Shown here piece after piece: positions 1-8,047 of a DNA stretch of 64,000 nucleotides (position 1 is its first letter; each line of letters begins with the position of its first letter). The position numbers and the translations under genes are program-made. The stretch covers positions 119,663 to 183,662 of the forward strand of contig CAVWYF010000032.1 in assembly GCA_963759095.1 (NCBI GenBank), in the 5' to 3' direction. The DNA comes from Anderseniella sp963759095. Lineage in GTDB: Bacteria > Pseudomonadota > Alphaproteobacteria > Rhizobiales > Aestuariivirgaceae. The notes beneath the pieces are model-generated. The model saw only the letters and a program-made list of their open reading frames with translations. It had not been told where the DNA came from and made no database searches.

Positions 1-986
1 CCGCCGTTTCAGACATGAACCTGCCCGACCCTGTTCAAGGCGGCGCAACACGACAGGCGTCGGTCTATAACGGGCTAAAGGCAATAGCGCCGCTCGAACC
101 GGCAAATGTGTTGATACATGACGCAGCCAGGCCGTTTGTCGACGCAGAAATCATCTCGGCAGTCATTTCGGGGTTGTCAAAGCATCCCGGCTGCATTCCG
201 GCTATCGCAGTGGCCGATACACTGAAACGCGAAAAAGACGGCGTCATCATTGAAACAGTCGACCGATCCGGACTTTGGGGTGCACAAACCCCGCAAGCGT
301 TTCGGTTCAAAGACATACTGGAAGCTCACGCAACGGCCGCCGCGAGCGACCGGAATGATTTCACAGATGATGCATCGATTGCGGAATGGGCAGAGTTGAG
401 TGTCGCAATTGTTTCGGGAAAGCCGGAAAACAACAAGATCACGACGAGTGCGGACCTGTACGAGGCAGAAACCCGACTGGACACAGGAAAATCAAAGATG
501 CTGAGCGATGTAAGAGTGGGCCACGGCTATGACGTCCACGCTTTTGAAGACGGTGACCACGTCATTCTGTGCGGCCTGAAAATTCCACATACAAGGAAAC
601 TTAAAGGACACTCCGACGCCGACGTGGGCCTGCATACGCTGACGGATGCCATTCTTGGTGCACTATGCGAAGGCGATATCGGCAAGCACTTCCCGCCCAC
701 CGAGGAAAAATGGAAAGGCGCGGCATCAGACATATTTCTCAAACATGCAGCGAAGCTGGTTGCAGATCGCGGAGGCGTCATCTCGCATGTCGACTTGACA
801 CTCATCTGCCAGGCTCCGAAAATCCGGCCCCATGTGGATGCCATGCGCGAAAGTGTGGCAAGCATTATTGGTATTGGTGTGGATCGGGTATCGGTCAAAG
901 CCACCACAACCGAGTGGCTGGGCTTCACGGGCCGTGAAGAAGGCATCGCAGCCGCAGCTACCGCCACAGTCCGTTTGCCGGAGTAA
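1..986 (+). CDS. ispDF: Bifunctional IspD/IspF, 5'-truncated by window edge
   Basis: Fusion of 2-C-methyl-D-erythritol 4-phosphate cytidylyltransferase (IspD) and 2-C-methyl-D-erythritol 2,4-cyclodiphosphate synthase (IspF), two steps of the cytosolic MEP isoprenoid pathway. The reading frame is open to base 3, so the N-terminal CTP-binding part of IspD lies outside. The visible IspD part keeps 'GGATRQASVYNGL' and 'VLIHDAARPFV', both typical of the family. IspF starts near base 500 ('VRVGHGYDVHAF'), with the Asp-x-His metal ligands, then 'GHSDADVGLHTLTDAILGA' and a C-terminal 'TTTEWLGFTGREEGIAA'. The fused form is common in alphaproteobacteria. The next gene starts 5 bp downstream, so the two are probably co-transcribed. 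Function is confident; the true start is not visible. Confidence 0.95.
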   Translation, partial: AVSDMNLPDPVQGGATRQASVYNGLKAIAPLEPANVLIHDAARPFVDAEIISAVISGLSKHPGCIPAIAVADTLKREKDGVIIETVDRSGLWGAQTPQAFRFKDILEAHATAAASDRNDFTDDASIAEWAELSVAIVSGKPENNKITTSADLYEAETRLDTGKSKMLSDVRVGHGYDVHAFEDGDHVILCGLKIPHTRKLKGHSDADVGLHTLTDAILGALCEGDIGKHFPPTEEKWKGAASDIFLKHAAKLVADRGGVISHVDLTLICQAPKIRPHVDAMRESVASIIGIGVDRVSVKATTTEWLGFTGREEGIAAAATATVRLPE

Positions 987-990
987 CAAT

Positions 991-1503
991 ATGTTCGATC
1001 GCCAGTTGATCATTGAAGCAAAAGACACCCTCGACATGCTGCGCGACGGCGGGTTGAAGCTGGCGACGGCGGAAAGCTGTACCGGTGGGTTGATTGCTGG
1101 TCTTTTGACCAGCATTGCAGGCTCTTCCGACATGGTCGAGCGCGGATTCGTCACCTATTCCAACGAGGCCAAGTCGGAAATGCTCAATGTGCCCATGGCA
1201 CTGATTGAACAGCATGGCGCAGTGTCTGAACAAGTGGCGCGTGAAATGGCAGAAGGTGCTTTGAAAAATTCACGCGCGAATGTTGCCGTCTCCGTAACAG
1301 GGATCGCCGGCCCCGGTGGCGGCTCTGAAGAAAAGCCCATCGGACTGGTACATTTTGGCTGCGCACGCACGGAAATGACAACCCATCATGTCCGCATGAC
1401 CTATGGCGACATTGGCCGCAATGAGGTTCGTCACGCCGCTATTGGTACCGCACTGGCCATGATCCGGCAGTCTGTCAGTCAAGGCGGCGGGATGCTGGCC
1501 TGA
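991..1503 (+). CDS. pncC: CinA C-terminal domain protein / nicotinamide-nucleotide amidohydrolase
   Basis: A 170-residue stand-alone CinA C-terminal domain, the form that deamidates nicotinamide mononucleotide in the pyridine nucleotide salvage cycle. The family signature 'ATAESCTGGLIAGLLTSIAGSS' region carries the active-site serine near residue 29, and 'VSVTGIAGPGGGSEEKPIG' forms the glycine-rich substrate loop. ATG 991 is chosen because a GGAG lies 7 bp upstream and because extending further upstream would run through the ispDF coding sequence in another frame. It lacks the N-terminal molybdopterin-like domain of full CinA. Position directly after ispDF is the usual one in Rhizobiales-type genomes. 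Enzymatic role is from family knowledge, not shown here. Confidence 0.92.
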   Translation: MFDRQLIIEAKDTLDMLRDGGLKLATAESCTGGLIAGLLTSIAGSSDMVERGFVTYSNEAKSEMLNVPMALIEQHGAVSEQVAREMAEGALKNSRANVAVSVTGIAGPGGGSEEKPIGLVHFGCARTEMTTHHVRMTYGDIGRNEVRHAAIGTALAMIRQSVSQGGGMLA

Positions 1504-1561
1504 ATTCGACATCAACCGGAATGCAGTTCCTGTCCCGGGACTCCACGGGACAGCTCGAAGG

Positions 1562-2632
1562 TCAGGCAAACCTTTCCAGGCAAGCGCCAGTCTCCGCGAC
1601 CAGACGTTCCACCGTCTCCGCCGTGGTCGCCTCCCGATTCAGGCCAACAGCCTGCCCGGACCACAAGGCCACGGCATCAGGCTTGCCGGTTTCAGCCGAA
1701 GTTTTACGCAACGGACCGGTCATGGCATTGACGAGGGGAAAGTCCGGCCAGTCCGTTACCTTATCCATCTCGCTGGCGTAGTCGTTGACCACCGTACGGG
1801 CATCGCGGCCGGAGAATGCCTTCGACAGCATGGTGTCATCACCTGAGGCATTCAACAACTCGGTCTTGTGCACAGGCGCAACCATGCTCTCGGGCGTCGT
1901 CAAAAAGGCAGTTCCGATCTGCACCCCTGCCGCACCCAACATCAGTGCCGCAGCAATACCACGCCCATCGGCAATTCCGCCTGCGGCGATCACCGGCACA
2001 TCAACCGCATCCACAATCCGCGGCACCAGCGCCATTGTCCCGGCCACGTTCGATGCACCACGTGGCAGGAACCAGCCTGAATGCCCTCCCGCCTCATAAC
2101 CTTGCGCAATGACGGCATCGACACCGCGGTCCGCCAGCCATTGCGCCTCGGCAACCGACGTGGCAGACGACAACACCACAATTCCGGCTTTTTTCACTCG
2201 CGCCACAATAGCTGTATCGGGAAGTCCAAAGTGAAAGCTGACAACCTTTGGCGATGCCTCAAGCACCGCATCGCACGCCGCATCATTGAACGGAAAATGC
2301 CCCTCAACCGCCTCTGGCACGTCCCCGGCTCCCATTTTTTCATACCATGACCCAAGTTTTGCGCGCGTTGCACTTGCTTTCGCATCATCCAGCACAGGTG
2401 ACGCATGCACGAAGAAGTTCAGATTGATCGACCGGTTGGTCAGTGACCTTGTCAGTTGCGCTTCCTGTTTGATCCGTTCAGGCGCGAACATCGCGCAGCC
2501 GAGCGATCCCAATGCGCCGGCATTGGCCGCTGCTGCTGCCATTTCAGGCGTTGTAGCCCCGGCCATTGGTGCCTGAATGATGGGATGTTCGATCCCCAGT
2601 AGGTCGCAAAGGCGCTTGTCCTGCCACATCAA
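1562..2632 (-). CDS. Nitronate monooxygenase (2-nitropropane dioxygenase family)
   Basis: A 356-residue flavin-dependent TIM-barrel enzyme of the NPD family, which oxidises alkyl nitronates such as propionate-3-nitronate to carbonyl products and nitrite. Visible hallmarks are the N-terminal 'GIEHPIIQAPMAGATTPEMA', the glycine-rich 'AQGYEAGGHSGWF' in the middle, and the phosphate-binding 'PVIAAGGIADGRGIAAAL' followed by 'GAAGVQIGTAFL', which bind FMN. Length fits the family. It is convergent with the cinA gene (58 bp between stops) and divergent from the YccF gene, so it is probably a single-gene unit. Two adjacent ATG codons occur at the start; either may be used. The physiological substrate cannot be inferred. 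Confidence 0.9.
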   Translation of the reverse strand: MMWQDKRLCDLLGIEHPIIQAPMAGATTPEMAAAAANAGALGSLGCAMFAPERIKQEAQLTRSLTNRSINLNFFVHASPVLDDAKASATRAKLGSWYEKMGAGDVPEAVEGHFPFNDAACDAVLEASPKVVSFHFGLPDTAIVARVKKAGIVVLSSATSVAEAQWLADRGVDAVIAQGYEAGGHSGWFLPRGASNVAGTMALVPRIVDAVDVPVIAAGGIADGRGIAAALMLGAAGVQIGTAFLTTPESMVAPVHKTELLNASGDDTMLSKAFSGRDARTVVNDYASEMDKVTDWPDFPLVNAMTGPLRKTSAETGKPDAVALWSGQAVGLNREATTAETVERLVAETGACLERFA

Positions 2633-2710
2633 ATCTCTCCCGGCTTCTGGAAATGCTGACCTATCATACCTATTTAAGAAACAGTTGAAAATTTACGGGG
2701 GTACCTGGTT

Positions 2711-3166
2711 ATGCGACTGATCCTGAATATTCTGTGGTTGCTGTTTGGCGGCATCTGGTCCGCAATCGCCTGGTTCCTTGTCGGAATTCTGGCTGCCATC
2801 ACCATTATCGGCCTGCCGTGGGCACGGTCCTGCTTTATGCTGGCCAATTATACTTTATGGCCGTTCGGTCGCGATGTGATTGCCCGCGACGAGCTTTATG
2901 GCCGTGAAGATATCGGTACCGGTGGACTGGGGCTGTTCGGCAATGTGGTGTGGTTCGTACTGGCCGGCTGGTGGCTGGCAATCATGCACCTGACATTTGC
3001 CGTTGCGAATGCCATCACCATAATCGGCATTCCGTTTGCCTGGGCACACGTGAAACTCGCCGGTGCCTCCTTGTTCCCTGTCGGCAAGACCGTGCAGGAC
3101 CTGGAGGTGGTTGACGAGGCTATGCGAAACACTGCCCGCACCCGCGTCGAGGAAATGCGTAGCTGA
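2711..3166 (+). CDS. YccF-family inner membrane protein
   Basis: A 151-residue integral membrane protein of the YccF family (DUF307). It consists of two similar halves, each with a hydrophobic hairpin and the motif 'ITIIGLPWARSCFMLA' (residues 33-48) or 'ITIIGIPFAWAHVKLA' (about 100-115), followed by an aromatic 'LWPFGR' or 'LFPVGK' stretch. At least three or four membrane segments are apparent. Function of the family is not established. The gene stands alone between divergent and convergent neighbours and is followed 30 bp later by a strong hairpin, which would end its transcript. Confidence 0.88.
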   Translation: MRLILNILWLLFGGIWSAIAWFLVGILAAITIIGLPWARSCFMLANYTLWPFGRDVIARDELYGREDIGTGGLGLFGNVVWFVLAGWWLAIMHLTFAVANAITIIGIPFAWAHVKLAGASLFPVGKTVQDLEVVDEAMRNTARTRVEEMRS

Positions 3167-3195
3167 CACCGGCAACCGAAGACATAAGAACCAAT

Positions 3196-3226
3196 ACATG
3201 GCCGCAGAGACAATCTGCGGCCATGT
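3196..3226. terminator. Hairpin between convergent yccF-like and LysM genes
   Basis: Perfect 13-bp inverted repeat (left arm ACATGGCCGCAGA, right arm TCTGCGGCCATGT) around a 5-base loop GACAA. It sits 30 bp after the YccF stop and before the convergent LysM gene. No long T-run follows on either strand, so termination is likely but efficiency is uncertain. Confidence 0.55.
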
Positions 3227-3236
3227 TGCATTCTGG

Positions 3237-3342
3237 CTAGATCAGGATGAATTTTGGCTGTTGCAACCAAAATTCATAAAACAGATCCCTATCAGAGTGT
3301 TAGTGCAACTTCATGAGTTCTGTCGAACCCATGTTGCTCTAG
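3237..3342 (-). repeat. Dispersed ~105-bp CTAG-bounded repeat, copy A
   Basis: About 106 bp, bounded by CTAG at both ends. Read on the minus strand it aligns along its whole length with copy D at 27220-27325: starts CTAGAGCA, then a GGGTTC..GAAC hairpin, a TAAAGTTGC-like block, GCGATCAGG-like block, and an inner AATTTTGGTTG/CAACCAAAATT palindrome before TGATC(TAG). The repeat supplies the last codons and stop (3339-3341) of the broken LysM gene. Confidence 0.7.
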
Positions 3343-3780
3343 TCCAGTTCAGGAATGCGCAGCACCTGGCCCGGGTAAATCTTGTCCGGATGGCTGAGCA
3401 TGGGTTTGTTGGCTTCAAAGATCACTTGTACTTTGCGCCTTTACCCTTGCCGTAGTGCGCCTCGGAAATCTTCCAGAGATTGTCGCCCTTTTTCACCGTG
3501 TAGAAAACAGGGTCCTTCTGCGACGGCGCCGTCAGCTTGCTTTCGACCTTGGACACCCCAAGCGTATTACCAACAGCGATGATCGCCTTTTCCAGAATTG
3601 ACTGGTCAGCAACATCGCCGGTGACAATGGCCTTGTCGCCATCAATTTCAACCTTCACATTCTCGGTGCCGAGTTTGTGTGAATCGAGTTCCTTCTTCAG
3701 CGCATCCGCACTCGGCGCTTCGTCATCACCCCGATACCAAGTGCTTTACCGGCGCTCTTGATGAAATCGAAAATTCCCAT
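3339..3780 (-). pseudogene. LysM domain protein (YgaU-like, BON plus LysM), two frameshifts
   Basis: Small cytoplasmic or periplasmic BON-LysM protein of the YgaU/Kbp type, which in E. coli binds potassium; alphaproteobacterial homologues are often annotated only as LysM proteins. Start ATG 3780 gives 'MGIFDFIKSAGKALGIG'. The frame then breaks in a GGGG run near 3731; in the next frame 'DDEAPSADALKKELDSHKL' and a BON domain ('VKVEIDGDKAIVTGDVADQ') follow, then LysM 'FYTVKKGDNLWKISEAHYG'. A second break near 3422-3424 precedes 'FEANKPMLSHPDKIYPGQ' and 'VLRIPELD'. Both breaks are explained by one missing base. All domain parts are present and well conserved, which argues for recent loss or sequencing error rather than old decay. 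The last codons lie in repeat copy A. Confidence 0.85.
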
Positions 3781-3941
3781 AGTGTTCTCCTTACTGTAGG
3801 CTTCTGCTGTAGACTTGGCGCTCCTAACGCGATCACCTATTTGTGACCTACTTTTGCACTGAACGTCTACCAAAAACATTTGCAGAAACTTGGCATGAAA
3901 ACCCGTTCGTACAGAAACAGATTTTTTAACAGGAGGTAGTT

Positions 3942-4606
3942 ATGGCTTTGCAGATCGGCGACACCGCCCCGAACTTTGATGCTGAAACGACAGAAGGCAA
4001 TATCAATTTCTATGACTGGGCCGGAGACTCCTGGGTGGTGATATTCTCTCATCCGAAGGACTTCACGCCGGTGTGCACAACCGAACTTGGTGCAATGGCG
4101 GGTATCGCCGACCAGTTTGCGGCCCGCAACACCAAGATAATCGGGCTGTCCGTCGATAGTGTCGACGACCATCAGCGCTGGAAGAAGGACATCGCGGATG
4201 CGACTGGCAATGCCGTCAACTACCCGATGATCGGCGACACCGAAATGACGGTCGCCAAACTGTTCGGCATGATCCATCCAAACGCCACCGGCAAGGCGGC
4301 AGATCGCACCGCAGCAGATAACAAGACCGTTCGCACGGTGTTCGTTATCGGACCGGACCGGGAGGTCAAACTGACGCTTGCCTATCCCATGAGCACAGGC
4401 CGCAACTTCGATGAGATTCTCAGAGTGCTGGATTCCATTCAACTGACGGCGAAACACAAGGTGGCAACCCCGGTCAACTGGCAAAACGGTGATGACGTCA
4501 TCATCGTGCCGGCGATGTCTGATGCAGAAGCCAAAGAAGAAATTTCCCGCAAGGCTGGAAGTCTCCAAAGCCCTATCTCCGACTGGTTAGCCAGCCAGAA
4601 GACTGA
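3942..4606 (+). CDS. 1-Cys peroxiredoxin (Prx6-type), frameshifted near its 3' end
   Basis: Thiol peroxidase of the 1-Cys Prx6/AhpC-TSA family, reducing H2O2 and organic peroxides in the cytoplasm. The peroxidatic Cys is in 'DFTPVCTTELG' (about residue 47), with 'FSHPKDFTP' before it and the C-terminal Prx domain from 'DRTAADNKTVRTVFVIGPD'. As read, the frame runs to 4796 with an unrelated tail. Near 4540 one base appears to be missing (GAAGAAATTTCCC); restoring it gives 'FPQGWKSPKPYLRLVSQPED' and a stop at 4604-4606, exactly the expected family ending, and a terminator follows. I therefore give 4606 as the intended end. A strong AGGAGG lies 8 bp before ATG 3942. A paralogue lies at 55909-56538. 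Confidence 0.88.
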
Positions 4607-4633
4607 TCCACACAAAATTAATTTGCTGATTGG

Positions 4634-4662
4634 AAGGTCAGACCCTCGGGCCTGGCCTTTTT
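4634..4662 (+). terminator. Rho-independent terminator after peroxiredoxin gene
   Basis: Stem AAGGTCAGACC / GGCCTGGCCTT (11 pairs with one G-U and one mismatch) followed directly by TTTTT. It lies 27 bp after the repaired peroxiredoxin stop and inside the spurious extended frame, supporting the frameshift interpretation. Confidence 0.65.
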
Positions 4663-4734
4663 CAGTTGGCGGACTGGTCTTCTCTCAGTTAGGTTCGCTA
4701 CAGTACATTCACATTCAGACGGGAGGCCTTCGCC

Positions 4735-5349
4735 TTGAAACTTCATCACAATCCGGCTTCACCTTTTGTCCGAATGGTCACGGCGACAGCACATGAACTC
4801 AATATCGCCGACCACATCGAACTGATTGACACAGGCGTTTTCCTGCCGGACCGGGTCAATGATGCAGTAGCCGCCGACAACCCCCTCGGCAAAATTCCGT
4901 CACTGGTCACGGATCACGGAACGGCGTTGTACGACAGCCGGGTGATCTGCGAATACCTGTGCCATCATGCAGGCGACAAGGAGTTGTTGCCGGATGAACC
5001 TGTATCCAGATTTCGCATCCTCACATTGCAGTCCCTGGCAGTTGGCCTGATGGATGCCGGTGTATCCCGGCGCTATGAAACAGCCGTCCGGCCGGAAGAC
5101 AAGCGCTGGCCGGACTGGGTGGCGCGCCAGCACACCCGCATGGAAGCGGGAATGGACGATCTCGAAAACAATTGGGCAAGTGAACTTGGATCTATCAACG
5201 CAGGGACAATCGCAGTTGCTGTGGTCCTGGCCTATTTTGATTTCCGTTATGATGACCTCGGCTGGCGTGACAACCGGCCGAAACTGGCGGCGTTTTATGA
5301 AGGCTTTGCCAAGCGGTCATCAATGACGTCAACCCAGCCACCTGCGTGA
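4735..5349 (+). CDS. Glutathione S-transferase family protein
   Basis: A 204-residue GST. The N-terminal thioredoxin-like domain starts 'MKLHHNPASPFVRMVTATAHE', where the Ser of 'ASPFVR' corresponds to the usual glutathione-activating position; 'NPLGKIPSLV' and 'YDSRVICEYL' are the cis-Pro and gamma-glutamyl-binding motifs. The C-terminal helical domain follows from about residue 85. TTG at 4735 is taken as start because GGGAGG lies 8 bp upstream and the protein begins exactly where family members begin. It ends 12 bp before the DUF2182 gene, so it may be co-transcribed with it. The electrophilic substrate is unknown. Confidence 0.9.
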   Translation: MKLHHNPASPFVRMVTATAHELNIADHIELIDTGVFLPDRVNDAVAADNPLGKIPSLVTDHGTALYDSRVICEYLCHHAGDKELLPDEPVSRFRILTLQSLAVGLMDAGVSRRYETAVRPEDKRWPDWVARQHTRMEAGMDDLENNWASELGSINAGTIAVAVVLAYFDFRYDDLGWRDNRPKLAAFYEGFAKRSSMTSTQPPA

Positions 5350-5361
5350 GCCTGACGGTCT

Positions 5362-6120
5362 ATGATCCGCATTATTGAGCATCCCGGATTTCTTGTCAGC
5401 ACCATCATGCTGAGCCTTGCGGCGGCCATGTGGTGGATGATGTGGGCACATATGGGAAGTGCGACCGCCATGCCGGACATGGCCATGATGGTGAACTGGA
5501 GCGCCAAAAGCCTGACCGGCACAACTGCGATGTGGCTGTTCATGATGCTGGCCATGATGTTGCCCGCCATGGTGCCGATGGTTGCTACCTATGCCCTGAT
5601 CTCAAAAAACGAGGTGGGTGGCGCCGCCCTTGTCCTGCGGGTTGGCGTATTTGCTGCCGGATATTTCTCGTTATGGGCGATGTTCTCCATTGCAGCAGCG
5701 TTTCTGCAGACAGCGCTGGCGCAAACCCCCTGGTTTGAAGCCGGCGGCACCCAGGCATTGCCGGTCGCCTCAGGCGTATTGCTGATTGCCGCAGGCACCT
5801 GGCAACTCACTCCCATAAAGGACACTTGCCTGCAGCATTGCAGAAGCCCGATGACGTTCCTGTTGGCACATTGGAAAGGTGGACTGAAAGGCGCTTTTCC
5901 GGTCGGATTGCATCATGGGGCTTATTGCGTCGGTTGTTGTGGCATGATTATGGGACTGATGTTTGTATTCGGTGCCATGACGGTCTGGTGGATGGCAGTA
6001 TTGGCGCTGTACTTTGTTGCGGAGAAAACCATACCACGAGCGGAAATCTGGGGCCGTGTAATCGGCATTGTGCTGATTGGTGCAGGCTTGTACGTTCTGG
6101 TGCAACATGGGTTCAATTGA
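5362..6120 (+). CDS. DUF2182 predicted metal-binding integral membrane protein
   Basis: A 252-residue polytopic membrane protein of the DUF2182 family. It is rich in Met and Trp in its first third ('MWWMMWAHMGSATAMPDMAM', 'MWLFMMLAMMLPAMVPM'), a feature that suggests copper or other soft-metal handling. Further on it carries 'WQLTPIKDTCLQHCRSPM' with a CxxxC, and 'GLHHGAYCVGCCGMIMGLM', a His/Cys-rich signature of the family. About seven membrane segments are visible. It is followed by a DUF1326 gene, the pairing usually seen for this family, so the two probably work together; function is unproven. The final codons overlap repeat copy B. Confidence 0.88.
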   Translation: MIRIIEHPGFLVSTIMLSLAAAMWWMMWAHMGSATAMPDMAMMVNWSAKSLTGTTAMWLFMMLAMMLPAMVPMVATYALISKNEVGGAALVLRVGVFAAGYFSLWAMFSIAAAFLQTALAQTPWFEAGGTQALPVASGVLLIAAGTWQLTPIKDTCLQHCRSPMTFLLAHWKGGLKGAFPVGLHHGAYCVGCCGMIMGLMFVFGAMTVWWMAVLALYFVAEKTIPRAEIWGRVIGIVLIGAGLYVLVQHGFN

Positions 6121-6180
6121 ACCCATAAAGTCGCTCTGGCACTTTTAAAGCCATACTGATCTGGCTGAAACACTTTGGAG
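6104..6180 (+). repeat. Dispersed ~105-bp repeat, copy B (partial)
   Basis: First half of the dispersed repeat: CATGGGTTCAATTGAACCCA palindrome, then TAAAGTCGCTCTGGCACTTT and TGATCTGG. The inner palindrome of the full repeat is diverged or missing. It overlaps the last five codons of the DUF2182 gene and reaches the ribosome-binding site of the DUF1326 gene. Confidence 0.5.
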
Positions 6181-6192
6181 TTAACGACGACC

Positions 6193-6810
6193 ATGGCCGA
6201 AATCGAAGACTGGAAAATCAAGGGTGAACTGGCCCTGAACTGCAATTGCGACCTGTTTTGTCCCTGTGTCGTATCTCTGGGCGCTGCAAAACCCACACAC
6301 GGATATTGCCAGGCCTGGATGGCTGTGCGGATTGATGATGGCCATTGGGGGTCGACCAGCCTCAAGGGCGTGAACGTAGCGGCCCTGCTGGATATTCCCG
6401 GTCGCATGGGAGAAGGCGGATGGTCGGTCGGCCTGTACATTGACGACAAGGCCAGCGACGAACAGACCCATGCGCTTGAAATGATCCTGTCCGGCTCCGC
6501 CAAGGGCACCACCGGCCTGTTCAAGCTGCTGGTCGCCAATTTCCTCGGCACACAACGTATGCCGGTAACCTATGAAACAAATGGCATTGAACGCTCGGTC
6601 ACTGCAGGGCGCAAGGTGATGGCCACCATCAGGCAGATCGATGGAGCACGGCCCGGTGAACCGGTGACAGTCCAGAACACCTCTTACTGGATGGGGCCGG
6701 AAGTGATCGTGGCACAAGGCGTGAAAGCCAAGGTGCGCGATTTCGGACGCGTCTGGACCTTTGACGACAAGTCCGCCGAACTGTGCAACATCGAGTGGTC
6801 CGGGCCATAA
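6193..6810 (+). CDS. DUF1326 domain-containing protein
   Basis: A 205-residue soluble protein of the DUF1326 family. The N-terminal 'GELALNCNCDLFCPCVVSLG' holds a dense cysteine cluster (CxC...CPC) consistent with metal binding, and 'THGYCQAWMAVRIDDGHWG' follows. ATG 6193 is preferred over an in-frame TTG at 6175 because GGAG (6177-6180) then lies 12 bp upstream and homologues begin near this Met. It follows the DUF2182 gene by 72 bp, the spacer being occupied by a repeat. The genome pairing with DUF2182 suggests a metal-related envelope function, but no reaction is known. Confidence 0.87.
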   Translation: MAEIEDWKIKGELALNCNCDLFCPCVVSLGAAKPTHGYCQAWMAVRIDDGHWGSTSLKGVNVAALLDIPGRMGEGGWSVGLYIDDKASDEQTHALEMILSGSAKGTTGLFKLLVANFLGTQRMPVTYETNGIERSVTAGRKVMATIRQIDGARPGEPVTVQNTSYWMGPEVIVAQGVKAKVRDFGRVWTFDDKSAELCNIEWSGP

Positions 6811-6854
6811 CCCGGCAGAGCGCAAGGCGGAAGTAAACAAAAGTCACGCACGAT

Positions 6855-6880
6855 CGTCATTCCAGCGAAGGCTGGAAGGT
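6855..6880. repeat. REP-like hairpin remnant left of IS30 element
   Basis: Inverted repeat TTCCAGC-GAAG-GCTGGAA inside CGTCATTCCAGCG..., a variant of the REP-like 'TCATCC' hairpins found elsewhere in the window. It abuts the left terminal repeat of the IS30-family element. Confidence 0.5.
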
Positions 6881-7933
6881 GGAGTCACGTTTGAAGTGCA
6901 ACACGGTTGAACATCTGATTGAAGACCTCGTTTGGGGTTTTGTAGTTGAGGCATTTTCTTGGCGCATTGTTGTACCTGTCTGTGATGAACTGCAACTGTT
7001 GTGCCGGGATGGCTGCCAGGTCTGACTTTCTCGGCAATGATCGCCTGAGCCTTGAGATGGCGTTTTCCACACCACCTTTTTGCCATGGCGCATGAGGATC
7101 ACAGAAGTAGGTGCCACATGCCAGCAGGGGTTTGAGCTCATGATGCAAGGCAAACTCGGTCCCATTGTCGAAAGTGATGCTCTGGCGCAAATGGCCTGGC
7201 AGCTTGGCAAGGAAGCTTGAAAGCCGATCTGCCACAGGCCGGGCAGCCTTGGAAGGCTGGCGCATGAGGGTTGTGAACCTGGAGGTTCGTTCATGCAGCA
7301 CCAACACGGCCTGACCATAGCGGGAAAACAGCATCAGGTCGGCTTCCCAGTGGCCGGGTTTTGTGCGTGACGTAACCGATCGGGGCCGTTCATGGATGCT
7401 AACGCGCTGTTTTATATGCTCAACCGGACTGATACCACCGCGCTTGAGTTTACCTCTGCGGTGTTTTGCCCGTGGCAGCAGCCTGTGCCAGTAATCCTTC
7501 TGAGCTGAACGATGGTAGATGAAGCGATAGATTGAACTCATGACTGATCTGCATGTGAGCGTTATGCAGTGCCAGCCGGCCTGCAATCATCTGTGGTGAC
7601 CATCCCATCGCAAGGCGGTCGCGAACAAGTGCACGCAGTGCTGGCTGGTGCGCCAGCTTGAAGCGACAGTCCCATCGTCTTCGTCGCAAGGCCAGTTGAT
7701 GAGCGCGTTCACCCTCATACACCCCCGTCCATTGTTTTGTTGGTTTTGCATTGCGTTTCAGTTCACGGCTGACCGTACATGCGGCTCTGCCAAGCTGGCG
7801 CGCAATTTCTCTGATCGACTGGTTCGCCTTACGCAACAAATCGATCTTGATCCGCTCTACTAGAGACAGATGAACATAACTCTTTCCCATCGCAACAACA
7901 CCTTAGCAGGTGTTGCACTTGTTACGTGAATCC
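6881..7933 (-). mobile_element. IS30-family insertion sequence
   Basis: About 1.05 kb element carrying one transposase gene on the minus strand. Terminal inverted repeats of about 26 bp are visible: left GGAGTCACGT at 6881 continuing to AAGTGCAACAC at 6895-6905, right end (reverse complement from 7933) GGATTCACGT continuing to AAGTGCAACAC. The two ends match at about 20 of 26 positions. It separates two REP-like hairpins (6855-6880 and 7977-8004), a palindrome-rich target typical of IS30-type insertion. Exact target duplication could not be resolved by eye. Confidence 0.8.
6885..7890 (-). pseudogene. IS30-family transposase, frameshifted
   Basis: DDE transposase in two frames. Part one (7890 to about 7545) starts 'MGKSYVHLSLVERIKIDLLR' and has an HTH_38-type helix-turn-helix ('QSIREIARQLGRAACTVSRE'). 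Part two (about 7540-6885) starts 'SSIYRFIYHRSAQKDYWHR' and contains the catalytic core: 'GHWEADLMLF' (first Asp), 'TFDNGTEFALH' (second Asp) and 'PWQKGGVENAISRLR' (Glu). The break lies in CATGAGTTCAATC near 7540 and needs one extra or two missing bases, unlike the -1 losses elsewhere. IS30 transposases are normally one frame, so this copy is probably inactive as read. The stop codon lies inside the left terminal repeat. Confidence 0.85.
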
Positions 7934-7976
7934 AAGGAATCCATCTCTCCGCGAGTACTTTTTGTTCAAGTTGTAT

Positions 7977-8004
7977 TGGATCCCAACTTTCGTTGGGATG
8001 ACGG
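7977..8004. repeat. REP-like hairpin right of IS30 element
   Basis: TTGGATCCCAACTTTCGTTG followed by GGATGACGG; stem TCCCAAC/GTTGGGA, loop TTTC. Same 'GGATCC...GGATGAC' frame as the repeats at 19848-20001. Also a possible terminator for the downstream end of the PaaG-like gene on the minus strand. Confidence 0.55.
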
Positions 8005-8047
8005 TGTTATTGAATTCGCACGGATCTGCCCACGTATCGGCAACTCT

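Noticed and set aside
7535..7550. Programmed frameshift in the IS30 transposase
   Set aside because: IS30 transposases are normally single-frame, and there is no slippery A-run at the break; a plain mutation or error is simpler.
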